Positions 48,063 to 56,184 of a stretch of 64,000 nt of DNA are shown here, one piece after another. Numbering within the stretch: position 1 is the stretch's first letter; the number at the start of each line of letters is the position of its first letter. The translations under genes were made by a program, and so were the position numbers. This DNA is from Alteromonas sp. BMJM2 (GTDB lineage: Bacteria > Pseudomonadota > Gammaproteobacteria > Enterobacterales > Alteromonadaceae): positions 62,001-126,000 of the forward strand of contig NZ_JAPVOT010000008.1 of assembly GCF_027257845.1 (NCBI RefSeq). Reading direction: 5' to 3'. The notes beneath the pieces were generated by a model, which searched no databases, was not told the DNA's origin, and worked only from the letters and a program-made list of their open reading frames with translations.

Positions 48063-48485
48063 ATGCAGAGCTACGAAACTATTCTAGTACCCATTGATGT
48101 GTATTCTGATTACGAGTTGGTAGTCGAAAAGGCACTTGCAATAGCGAGTGGCAGTCAACAATTACATCTATTGTATGTGGCTTACCCGCAGACTAATGTA
48201 GAGCCTTATGGATTTTTTCTAGAGAAAGATTTTTCACAGGAAGTACGTGAACACGCATTAAGCGTATTGAAAGATGTGGCAGATAAATACGGAATACCAC
48301 AAACAAATATTAATGTAGAGATTGGTTCGCCTTCAGATGAGATACATCATTTAGCTGAAAAAATTAGCGCAGATTTAATCGTGGTAGGCACTCATGGCCA
48401 AAGCGGTTTAAAGCTATTATTAGGCTCTACTGCGAATGCCGTATTACACGGTGTTAAAACCGATGTATTAGCAGTGAAAGTGTAA
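48063..48485 (+). CDS. Universal stress protein, single domain (UspA family)
   Basis: 140 aa with one Usp fold: YETILVPIDVYSDYELVVEK at the start and the ATP-binding loop VVGTHGQSGLKLLLGSTANA near 110-130 (G-x2-G-x9-G-S pattern), then VLAVKV. AAGGACAACACT precedes the ATG. An FNR box at class II spacing suggests induction under low oxygen, as in other Fnr/Anr-controlled Usp genes. Confidence 0.9.
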   Translation: MQSYETILVPIDVYSDYELVVEKALAIASGSQQLHLLYVAYPQTNVEPYGFFLEKDFSQEVREHALSVLKDVADKYGIPQTNINVEIGSPSDEIHHLAEKISADLIVVGTHGQSGLKLLLGSTANAVLHGVKTDVLAVKV

Positions 48486-48536
48486 AAAGTCTCGCAGTAA
48501 CTATCCAAGATTCTTCCAGTAGCAAAATCACTAAAA

Positions 48537-48565
48537 CCAGTGGAGCTTTTATAAAGCTCCACTGG
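48537..48565. terminator. Strong hairpin between convergent genes
   Basis: CCAGTGGAGCTTT (48537-48549) pairs perfectly with AAAGCTCCACTGG (48553-48565) over a 3-nt loop. It lies between the uspA-like gene and the minus-strand orphan gene; the arms themselves carry the T-tracts. Confidence 0.75.
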
Positions 48566-48634
48566 CACTAGCACATCAATATGCTACTAGAAATAATAAA
48601 TTAAATTTACTACTTAACTTCTACGTCTAAGACT

Positions 48635-48985
48635 TTATAACGCTTTGATTGATAAATCGCAGCTGTCTGTCACAAGGGTGCGAATAGTGCTTTCAAGATT
48701 TTTAAGGTGAGAGTAGTGAAGGGCAGTTTCCCCACCAAACTTAGTACTGTTAATAGTAAACACAACATCAGCGTTACGTGATGAAACACAAAGGCGAATG
48801 GTGTCATCACTTTCATTTACAGGCACATGCATGTAAAGCGGTTCGTTATGAGAATCTAAATAGCTAAGCGCTTCAGAATCACTTTTAAACGGCGTTTGTT
48901 TTTCAGGTTGCAACTTCCAGCATGACGAGGGAACCACAATTTCTGCCAATAATTTTCCATGTTTAGAATCAATTCTATTACTCAT
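48635..48985 (-). CDS. Hypothetical protein
   Basis: 116 aa, soluble, no signal or membrane segment. Contains VPSSCWKLQPEKQTPF, SDSEALSYLDSHNEPLYMHV and VVFTINSTKF. An ordered alpha/beta domain with two strand-rich halves is likely. No family recognised. A good AAGGAGATAC Shine-Dalgarno precedes the ATG, which supports a real gene. It lies between the FNR-linked block and the recombinase. Confidence 0.65.
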   Translation of the reverse strand: MSNRIDSKHGKLLAEIVVPSSCWKLQPEKQTPFKSDSEALSYLDSHNEPLYMHVPVNESDDTIRLCVSSRNADVVFTINSTKFGGETALHYSHLKNLESTIRTLVTDSCDLSIKAL

Positions 48986-49170
48986 AGTATCTCCTTGTAT
49001 TTATACCTATTCAGTATTACTTAATGGATACGCAATAAAGTCAAAGTAAGTTCTAATTTACCCAGACAGAAATGTCCTAATGAACCAATTTGGTTACGCG
49101 TAACAAAAATGTGATTATAACGCATTGTTTTATAAATACTTTAATAATTCATTTTTCAATACTGAAAGCA

Positions 49171-50313
49171 CTAGCGCTTATGCTTTGAAGACAATTTTGC
49201 CATGCCGCCACGTTTAACACTGGCTTGTTTGGTATAGTGGCCTGGCATTTCCGGTGACTGCCAGCCGCCCGCTAACTGCAATTCGGGCAACGATGCGCCG
49301 TCTTCCGCTAACGAAACTGCTCCACCAACTCGTCCACTGTGTGGCGTGATATTTTCTTGAATACCTGCTCGGACTGCAATTCGCTGCCACAACCTATAAA
49401 TACTAGAGTAATTCAACACGGCGTCTTGGTTTGCGCTATGACTTTCTTGATAAGGATGAAGCGCCGTTTTGTGATTGTTAACCCGCCTAAACAATACACC
49501 TTTACTAATTGAACGAGGGTCATTCTGATCTCTAGGAAGTGATGTAGAAGGGTTATTATTTGCCTCGTTGATGTATTCGTTAATCATAGAAAGTGTACTC
49601 GATGACACATATCTATATTGGCCATCGCCACTTTGATCGCTCTTGGAAGATACAACGAGTACCGTGTTATTTCGATGAGAAATGTGTTCAATGCACACCC
49701 TGACTAATTCGTCTGCACGAAGAAGGGCATCGAACATAAGATTAATAATGGCTAGGTCTCGAAGTTCGAGCAAGGAATCGGGGATGATTTTATTATTGAT
49801 CTGCTCAACCATTTCAATAGTGAGTGGAACCGCTTGTTTATGAGACATACGAAACTTTTTGTTTTCTATAAGCGACAACCGAATAAAATCTCTTAGATAG
49901 ACCGAACGAATAATCGGGTTAGGTAGCTTTGCCATGCCTAAGAACTTACTCAATGCTGAAAGCCGTCGCTTGATGGTTCTGTAGGCGAGGGGAGTTTGGC
50001 ATAGCAGGGCAACGTATTCTTTTATGCATTCTTCATTGCTAGTAAAGCTATTGTTCAAACCTTGAAAATTATTCTGCTTACAGAAAATCGAAAATTCGTT
50101 GTAGTCACTAATATAAGCTCGCTGTGTGTTGTAAGGCAGTTTAGAAAATATATCTGTGAAATATTTCTGAAAGCTTTGGTCGGCAGATGAATAGGCATGA
50201 TTTTCTGAAGTTTCTGAAGTAACACCGTATGCATCATCTGAAACTTCTGCTGTATTTGCCAGCGGTACTGGGAATATTTGATGGGAACGATGCTTAATAA
50301 TCTTATTTGTCAT
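49171..50313 (-). CDS. Tyrosine recombinase (phage integrase family)
   Basis: 380 aa. An N-terminal core-binding domain (about 50-160, containing YNTQRAYISDYNEFSIFCKQ) and a C-terminal catalytic domain. Catalytic residues: Arg in DALLRADELVR, His-x-x-Arg in ITPHSGRVGGAVSLAED, a Trp in LAGGWQSPEMPG and the nucleophile Tyr in GHYTKQ. All appear intact. No xis, phage or transposon genes accompany it; the neighbouring 2.7 kb is AT-rich and gene-free. Not XerC/XerD and not an integron integrase by motif impression. It may be a remnant island integrase. Confidence 0.88.
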   Translation of the reverse strand: MTNKIIKHRSHQIFPVPLANTAEVSDDAYGVTSETSENHAYSSADQSFQKYFTDIFSKLPYNTQRAYISDYNEFSIFCKQNNFQGLNNSFTSNEECIKEYVALLCQTPLAYRTIKRRLSALSKFLGMAKLPNPIIRSVYLRDFIRLSLIENKKFRMSHKQAVPLTIEMVEQINNKIIPDSLLELRDLAIINLMFDALLRADELVRVCIEHISHRNNTVLVVSSKSDQSGDGQYRYVSSSTLSMINEYINEANNNPSTSLPRDQNDPRSISKGVLFRRVNNHKTALHPYQESHSANQDAVLNYSSIYRLWQRIAVRAGIQENITPHSGRVGGAVSLAEDGASLPELQLAGGWQSPEMPGHYTKQASVKRGGMAKLSSKHKR

Positions 50314-50640
50314 AAAGCCAAAGCCTCAACGGATTTCTTATCAAATGTGGGTAGCCTTGGTCGAAAAGGGCTCTTACTCACTGAGTTCAAAAGTATTTAA
50401 TGAATCACGTTAACGAATCAAGTAACGTGTATGTTGACGTTTTTTTCTAAAAAAGCTTACGGCGAAACTTATGGAATATCCTTTTGAGACGAAAAGGACT
50501 AAATAAACTATAAACCAATCAGCGTTATTAATATTAGGGGGCACAAAGCGAGCGCATACTCATTAAATCCACAGTCAACACAAAGAAATGAAGAGCCAAA
50601 GTTATTTCTAACTATTTGAAAATGTTTACTTTTTTAAGTA

Positions 50641-50674
50641 TTCACGCATGATAACTGTAATTATCATGCGTGAA
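50641..50674. repeat. Perfect 14-bp inverted repeat with extra half-site
   Basis: TTCACGCATGATAA (50641-50654) and TTATCATGCGTGAA (50661-50674) around a 6-nt spacer; a third GCATGATAA follows at 50681-50689. It lies 328 bp upstream of the recombinase start. There is no T-run, so a protein-binding or recombination site is more likely than a terminator. Confidence 0.7.
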
Positions 50675-50840
50675 CATTCAGCATGATAATATAGGTAATA
50701 TAAGCTCTATTCAGATACCATAATAACCCCTTCAACCTTATGCAAAATAACACATAACTGTGCATTTATACAGTTAGTGGCGGTATTTTAGTGAAATTTA
50801 GACTACAGCCGATGCAATGTGGCTCAAAAAACAGGCGCTC

Positions 50841-52268
50841 CTACGTAAAATCTGAGGCGTTTTCCAGCCCTCTGCCTTGCAGAATTCACGAGAATGAACC
50901 TTTTCTATATACCGGTACCTTTCAATAAACAGGAACTATGAGAAGTGAGATCTTCTTCATTGTATTAGGCAGAATCCTTCATCACTATGAAGATGTACAG
51001 CGGTGCTGCTCAAACTATAAAACAAATTTTAATATGAATTAAAACCCGCGAATTCAAATCTCAATTCAAGACCCGTTTAAAACTGGCCCTGGCTGCTACG
51101 TGTAAAAAGCATAGAAAGCGTAAAGCACTTATAAACAATCCGTCGGTAATTGACACACCTATGTTTTTTCTTTGAAGAATTTGAAGTAGGAGACAGAAAG
51201 TAAAGTGGTTTAATCCAATCTAGTAAAACAAAGTAAATCAAAAGAACCAGTCTTGTATTCTTCTTTAAGCAATGTCCAAACTCTTACGGTATTTAATCCT
51301 AGATGAGAAATATTGAGAAAATTTGCCCTCTATATAGTCATTGCTATTAAATTAAATGTCGATAAATAATCTCAAAAACTTAAGCAGAAATAGAAAGCGA
51401 ATAAGCCTATTAATCGCTAAATATTAAAAACTATAACAAGTATTTTAACTACGCCGCTAAACACATCTGTGGCTTTCTATGCATCGCTTTTAATCGCTGA
51501 TTTATTTTCATAAGAACACTTTCATAAGAACACTTTCGTAAGAATTAAATCATAAATAAATGATCAACTGAAAATGCCTCTGTAGTTGAAAAGTATTTAA
51601 TTCAAAAGAATTAAAATTCTTATTTTTGATTTAGCCATAGAGTACTTGTACTAGATATCAGACTGCCATACTAATCTTTAATATCTAGGCCGCTATTAAC
51701 TCCGGACTGTAACAAGAGGTCTTTACTTGAAGCGTCATTGAATTAAATCAGAAGCACACATGTCTTTTATTATTAGTCGATGCTTTGCTTCTCACTGATT
51801 GCGATTTTAAAAGCCAGTATAAGAACTTCGCTTTTAATTAAAGAGCTCTAAAAACTTTTACGCATAAAATAAGAACCAATAAAAGATGGATAGGCGATAC
51901 ACTTTCTTAATTGACGATGCCTTTTTGAATACTTTAATAGTCTATTTAACATAATATACATTATGCGCAATCATGTATTTTGATGTTTTAGAGGCGTATC
52001 CTTTGCTGCTTGGTTGGTTTGCTGTGCGTGAAGACTTACCGACTTTTACTACATCTGCTGTGCTTTACGCTCAGTTATGTTGTTTACTAAATTGTGAGTA
52101 GTCCTAAATGAGTGTTTCACTGTGCTTGTGATTGGCTTTTTGCAGGTTTTCTTTTGGATTTGTTTTTGTGAAAAATTGAATTGAAACATATTTGATAATG
52201 ACTGCCTTATTAGCAGCTCTTTCTATGGTATGTGTATTAATTTAAATCGTCTTCTACGTAAAATCTGA
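50841..52268 (+). repeat. 15-bp direct repeat pair
   Basis: CTACGTAAAATCTGA occurs at 50841-50855 and again at 52254-52268 in the same orientation. The pair brackets 1.4 kb of gene-free DNA, as an old attachment-site duplication might. Confidence 0.5.
51506..51547 (+). repeat. 14-bp tandem repeat, three units
   Basis: Two identical units TTTCATAAGAACAC (51506-51519, 51520-51533) and a third diverged unit TTTCGTAAGAATTA (51534-51547). Confidence 0.75.
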
Positions 52269-52980
52269 CGTACTACACCTCACATTCTTCTTTTTAATTC
52301 ACGTAGCGTCATCTTATAATCTTGGTTGCATCCTTAGGCTTAAGCAAAGACTTTAGTGCTACTTTGTGTTTTACGCCTGTTACAAATTGTAATTCGACTG
52401 GCTCGTTTTATGTCTTTCAATTTTAGGTTTATTATTTAGTTCAAAGCCGATTAGTTATGTAATTAGTATCAATATAAGTCCTTCCGCAACCAGCAGTTTT
52501 CAATCAGACCCTGATGAAAGTCTAGAAAACTTTTTCTAATATGCTCCTATATTTTGATGACTGAAATATACTGCTGGGCATTTAAGTGTCTTCCGTCGAG
52601 TTCTAAGCAAATGTTTTTTGAAAGACTTGAGTATCAGCTAGAGGTTTTGGTACCGGTGTCAAAAATGAAATCGACTAAGAGTTTTTAAAAGTTACCGATG
52701 CTGCGTATGATTTTCTTTGTGAGAGTTTCGGTTATTTTGCATTAATCAAAATAGATAAAAGTAGATAAAGCTGACTTGATAATGACTAACGATTTTTGCG
52801 TTTGGAAACTTGGTTTCCAGTAAGTTAACGCATCACGCTGACTCTCTTGAATAGTTAGGTTTCGAGGGTGTCTTTTAAATACCTATATAGAAAGTTCATG
52901 AGCTTTTTTTCAATAACGCAAGTTACCTATTACAACAACAATAAAACAGTGCTGACAGCCCTACTTTCTTCGTTACTAGA

Positions 52981-54375
52981 TTAAGGCTTTTTAAGCAGCC
53001 CGAATCCGAATGCCGCCATCGTTACTGCCACAATACCGTTTAAGTAATTGAAAAAGGCGTAAGGTGCATAAGATAAAACGTCAACTTCAAGGGTTGCGGC
53101 ATAAAATGCACCTGCCGTTGTCCAAGGTATAAGGCCAGTTGTCATTGTGGACCCTTCTTCTACTGAGCGTGAAAGTACGGCGCTGTCTAATTGCTGTTGT
53201 TCGTATTTTGGCTTAAAAAGTTGGCAGCTCAGAATAATTGAGATGTAGGCTTCTCCCATCGCCACATTACCTGCAAAGCCAGCCACGATAGTGGTAGCAA
53301 CCAGAGATGCCGTTCGTTTTACTCTGGCAATACTGCCAGCAAGAAGCGAACTTAAAAAACCGGCTCCGTGTAAAACGCCGCCTAAGGCGATAGCCATTAA
53401 GGCAAGCAATAGTGTCCAGCTCATGCTCGTTATACCGCCGCGACCGAGTAACGCGTCTAAGTTTTCGATGCCAGTCGATTCCGGTTTATTTTCCCATAGC
53501 GCATTCAACACGCTGATAAAGCTCTCGCCTTGATAAAAGATGGCAATAAACACGGCGAGTAAAATACTGAATGACATGGTGACTTCTGCAGGTACTTTTT
53601 TAATGCTTAAGGTGGCCAATACTATAAGTGGAAGCAAGGTGACAATGGGTGTCAGGCTATAGTTGTTTGCCAGTGCATCTTGAATCAACGCGACTTCACT
53701 TAGGTTAAGGTTTTGATCTCCATAGCTTAACCCTATGACTACAAAAATGATGAGGGTGATAATAAATGTAGGTAACGTGGTAAAGAGCATGGAATAGATA
53801 TGGCGAAACAGTGTGGTTCCAGCACTCATTGCTGCAAGGTTTGTGGTATCTGAAATAGGTGACATTTTATCGCCAAAGGTAGCACCACAAACAATCATTC
53901 CCGCCACCAATGGAAGTGGAATATTCATGGTGCTTCCTATACCTATTAACACAACGCCCAGTGTACCCACCGTGCCCCAAGACGTTCCAGTTGCCACAGA
54001 CATAATCGCGCACAGTATCATGCCAACGGCTAAGAATAAGCTAGGGCTTAGCCAGCTCAACCCGTAATACATCAGCGTCGCGATTGTACCGCTGTGCATA
54101 AAACTAGAAATTACCATGCCAATCAATATGAAAATATAGATAGCGGGCATGGCTCGAGCCAGTGAATTTGTCATTAGCTCGCGAATTTGTAGGTAGTTGT
54201 ACCCAATTAAATAGGCATTTAAACCCACCCATATTAGGCACAAAAACATCAGCGCATGCAGACTAATACCCAGTCCAAAAATACCGCCAGCTAGGGCAAT
54301 AACAATCACGCTAAAGCAGATGAAAGACTGCAGGAATGAAGGCGTGCGCAGTGGCGATTTAGTGGATTTGGACAT
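52981..54375 (-). CDS. nhaC: Na+/H+ antiporter of the NhaC family
   Basis: 464 aa with about eleven to twelve membrane segments. Family segments: SVATGTSWGTVGTLGVVLIG, CGATFGDKMSPISDTTNLAA and EEGSTMTTGLIPWTTAGAFY. These match NhaC-type antiporters, which exchange sodium or other cations for protons, fitting a marine cell. It stands alone at the edge of the AT-rich region. Substrate not proven; some relatives move other solutes. Confidence 0.87.
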   Translation of the reverse strand: MSKSTKSPLRTPSFLQSFICFSVIVIALAGGIFGLGISLHALMFLCLIWVGLNAYLIGYNYLQIRELMTNSLARAMPAIYIFILIGMVISSFMHSGTIATLMYYGLSWLSPSLFLAVGMILCAIMSVATGTSWGTVGTLGVVLIGIGSTMNIPLPLVAGMIVCGATFGDKMSPISDTTNLAAMSAGTTLFRHIYSMLFTTLPTFIITLIIFVVIGLSYGDQNLNLSEVALIQDALANNYSLTPIVTLLPLIVLATLSIKKVPAEVTMSFSILLAVFIAIFYQGESFISVLNALWENKPESTGIENLDALLGRGGITSMSWTLLLALMAIALGGVLHGAGFLSSLLAGSIARVKRTASLVATTIVAGFAGNVAMGEAYISIILSCQLFKPKYEQQQLDSAVLSRSVEEGSTMTTGLIPWTTAGAFYAATLEVDVLSYAPYAFFNYLNGIVAVTMAAFGFGLLKKP

Positions 54376-54486
54376 AAGTAGTAAGATTGCCTATTAGCGA
54401 CTAAATTATTGATTAAAGCGCACTCGTGTTTATAGGTGCATTTCGTTAGTTTAGCTATTCGTTATTGGTAATACTTTTTATAAGGA

Positions 54487-55920
54487 CTATTTATCATTAG
54501 CGCTTTGGGAGTTACCTCGGTAGATTTTTTCTAACCGCGCTTTATCTTGCTCAAAGCACAGTTGCTGCTCACTGCGTTTAAAGCTTTGTGTGGCAAAGTC
54601 ATTCGCCACTTTTGAAAAATCAGACGCTAATTCGCTACCGGTGTCTTTTTTGAGTTTCTCGAAACACGCAAATAACGTTCGTAATGACTTTTGAATTCTT
54701 ATGGCAACTTCAATGTTGCCAGCGCCATCTCTTGCGATACTTGTATATGCGTCATCAAAGATATCGTGTATTGAAATTTTAGGAACGGAAATGCGGTCGT
54801 ACTTTGGTTTTTCATAATGGGGTTTGTCATTATGCGGTTTCTCATAATGCGGTTTGCCATGATTCGGTTGTTCATAGGTATTGTCGTCTGAGGTCCTTGC
54901 TGCTTTATTATGGTTGGAGGCGCGCCCGTCCTGATTGGTTTTGTCAGTGTTCTTATCTGGTTTCGACCACAACAGCATTAAACGGGTGATACTGCTAACA
55001 ATGCCGATTGCAGTTCCGTGGTCGTTTACCGATGGAGACAATGCACGTGACGCTATTTCTGCTAGCACAATAAAACCAAAGCGTGGATCAGCCTCAAAAG
55101 AGCGCGACGAACTTATATTAAACGCTGAGATTAACCCTTCACAGTCAATATCTTTATTCACGTAAGCGATGTGTTTTTCCGGCGTAACAAATTCCCCAGG
55201 CAGCATGGCAATGTTAACAAACAGATCGTTGTTGTTTGCCCACTCTTGAATCTTGGCAAGGTCTATTAGCTGTATGTACCCAACCTCTGAGGTCTGTACC
55301 GCAAAACTCCCCTGCTCTTTAATATCGCCTGCTGGTATGGCGCCTAAGCAGGGGTTTTTAATTCGTTGCTCAATGGCGCGCTGTGTCGCTTCTTCAACTT
55401 TCAGTGTGGTAGATTCAACTCGACCCAAACGAGCTACACTGTCAACCCAACGAATAAAGGTTAAAATTACCACAGCAAATGCCAAACAGGTAATGCAGAA
55501 GAGCAGAAATACACCCGCCTGTTCGTAAAACCCCTGGCTCATTGCAGTCAGAGCAACTGCGCTGTAAATAAACGCGCCAACAAATGTTGATAGCGCGTTT
55601 TGCGATACATCATCTGAAATGATGAGCCCGAGTGAGCGAGGTGTTGATGACTGGCTTGCAGATGCATACGCATTTACCATGGCACCGGCGGAAAACGTGG
55701 CAATCACCATCATGCTCGATGCCATAATAGAAAGCAGTGTTTTAACCGAATTAGGTTCAATTTTTGGTAGGTGTTCAGCAAGAGAAGTGCCGTCTACTAT
55801 CTTTGCAGCGAAAACCGCGAGTAGCGAAAGCAGGCAGAAACTTAAAGGTTTAATCCACAATTTTTCTTTAAAACTGAATAGCAAAAACCGTACTTTATCT
55901 ACCGACAATGGCGCGTCCAT
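54487..55920 (-). CDS. DUF2254 membrane protein with a repeat-bearing loop
   Basis: 477 aa. Four N-terminal hydrophobic segments, followed by a soluble domain with GYIQLIDLAKIQEWANNNDL and DPRFGFIVLAEIASRALSPS, then VNDHGTAIG, the conserved DUF2254 core. Function unknown. Between about residues 325 and 375 lies an unusual low-complexity insertion with five-residue units (NHGKP, HYEKP, HNDKP, HYEKP), encoded by 15-bp tandem repeats. AGGAGTAAAGGT precedes the ATG. Confidence 0.8.
   Translation of the reverse strand: MDAPLSVDKVRFLLFSFKEKLWIKPLSFCLLSLLAVFAAKIVDGTSLAEHLPKIEPNSVKTLLSIMASSMMVIATFSAGAMVNAYASASQSSTPRSLGLIISDDVSQNALSTFVGAFIYSAVALTAMSQGFYEQAGVFLLFCITCLAFAVVILTFIRWVDSVARLGRVESTTLKVEEATQRAIEQRIKNPCLGAIPAGDIKEQGSFAVQTSEVGYIQLIDLAKIQEWANNNDLFVNIAMLPGEFVTPEKHIAYVNKDIDCEGLISAFNISSSRSFEADPRFGFIVLAEIASRALSPSVNDHGTAIGIVSSITRLMLLWSKPDKNTDKTNQDGRASNHNKAARTSDDNTYEQPNHGKPHYEKPHNDKPHYEKPKYDRISVPKISIHDIFDDAYTSIARDGAGNIEVAIRIQKSLRTLFACFEKLKKDTGSELASDFSKVANDFATQSFKRSEQQLCFEQDKARLEKIYRGNSQSANDK
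54808..54867. repeat. 15-bp coding tandem repeat in the DUF2254 gene
   Basis: Four units of 15 bp (TTTTTCATAATGGGG, TTTGTCATTATGCGG, TTTCTCATAATGCGG, TTTGCCATGATTCGG) with a partial fifth. On the coding strand each gives five residues ending in Lys-Pro. Being in-frame, copy number can change without breaking the gene. Confidence 0.8.
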
Positions 55921-56037
55921 ACCTTTACTCCTGTTGGTTTTTACTTGTTAGTATTGTTGTCTGATGCTTACTTATATTCGGCGGGGATATAAATAGCAAG
56001 GGCGAATGTAGGCTCGCCCTTTCACTTATGTTACCAA

Positions 56038-56184
56038 TTAACTTGCTGGTGTCTTGTTTTTGTTACCGGCGCACCGTTTAGAACAGTAGCGAACGTGCTC
56101 CCAATCTCTTTCCCATTTTTTACGCCAGCTAAATGGCCTGTTACATACTGGGCACATTTTGGTAGGCAGATCAGACTTCTTCAT
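56038..56184 (-). CDS. DUF2256 mini-protein (zinc-ribbon-like)
   Basis: 48 aa: [20 protein letters not shown], then [16 protein letters not shown]. Four cysteines (C11, C14, C34, C38) in two CxxC/CxxxC pairs suit a zinc site. DUF2256 proteins commonly accompany cryptochrome/photolyase genes, and here the start overlaps the end of the iron-sulfur photolyase by 14 nt. Function unknown; a role in cofactor or DNA handling for that enzyme is only a guess from linkage. Confidence 0.88.
   Translation of the reverse strand: MKKSDLPTKMCPVCNRPFSWRKKWERDWEHVRYCSKRCAGNKNKTPAS

Larger units (their letters stand above)
50314..52980. other. AT-rich gene-free region of 2.7 kb beside the recombinase
   Basis: No frame of 60 or more codons and no convincing shorter gene on either strand; visibly richer in A and T than its surroundings. 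It contains a perfect 14-bp palindrome (50641-50674), a 14-bp tandem repeat (51506-51547) and a 15-bp direct repeat (50841 and 52254). Possibly decayed mobile DNA or a region of non-coding RNA. Confidence 0.7.

Noticed and set aside
51973-52101. 42-codon frame MYFDVLEAYPLLLGWFAVRE... in the AT-rich region
   Set aside because: No ribosome binding site and no family; one open frame of this size is expected by chance in 2.7 kb.
50314-52980. Integron attC array or CRISPR array next to the recombinase
   Set aside because: No regularly spaced repeats of adequate length, no attC core pairs and no cassette genes were seen.
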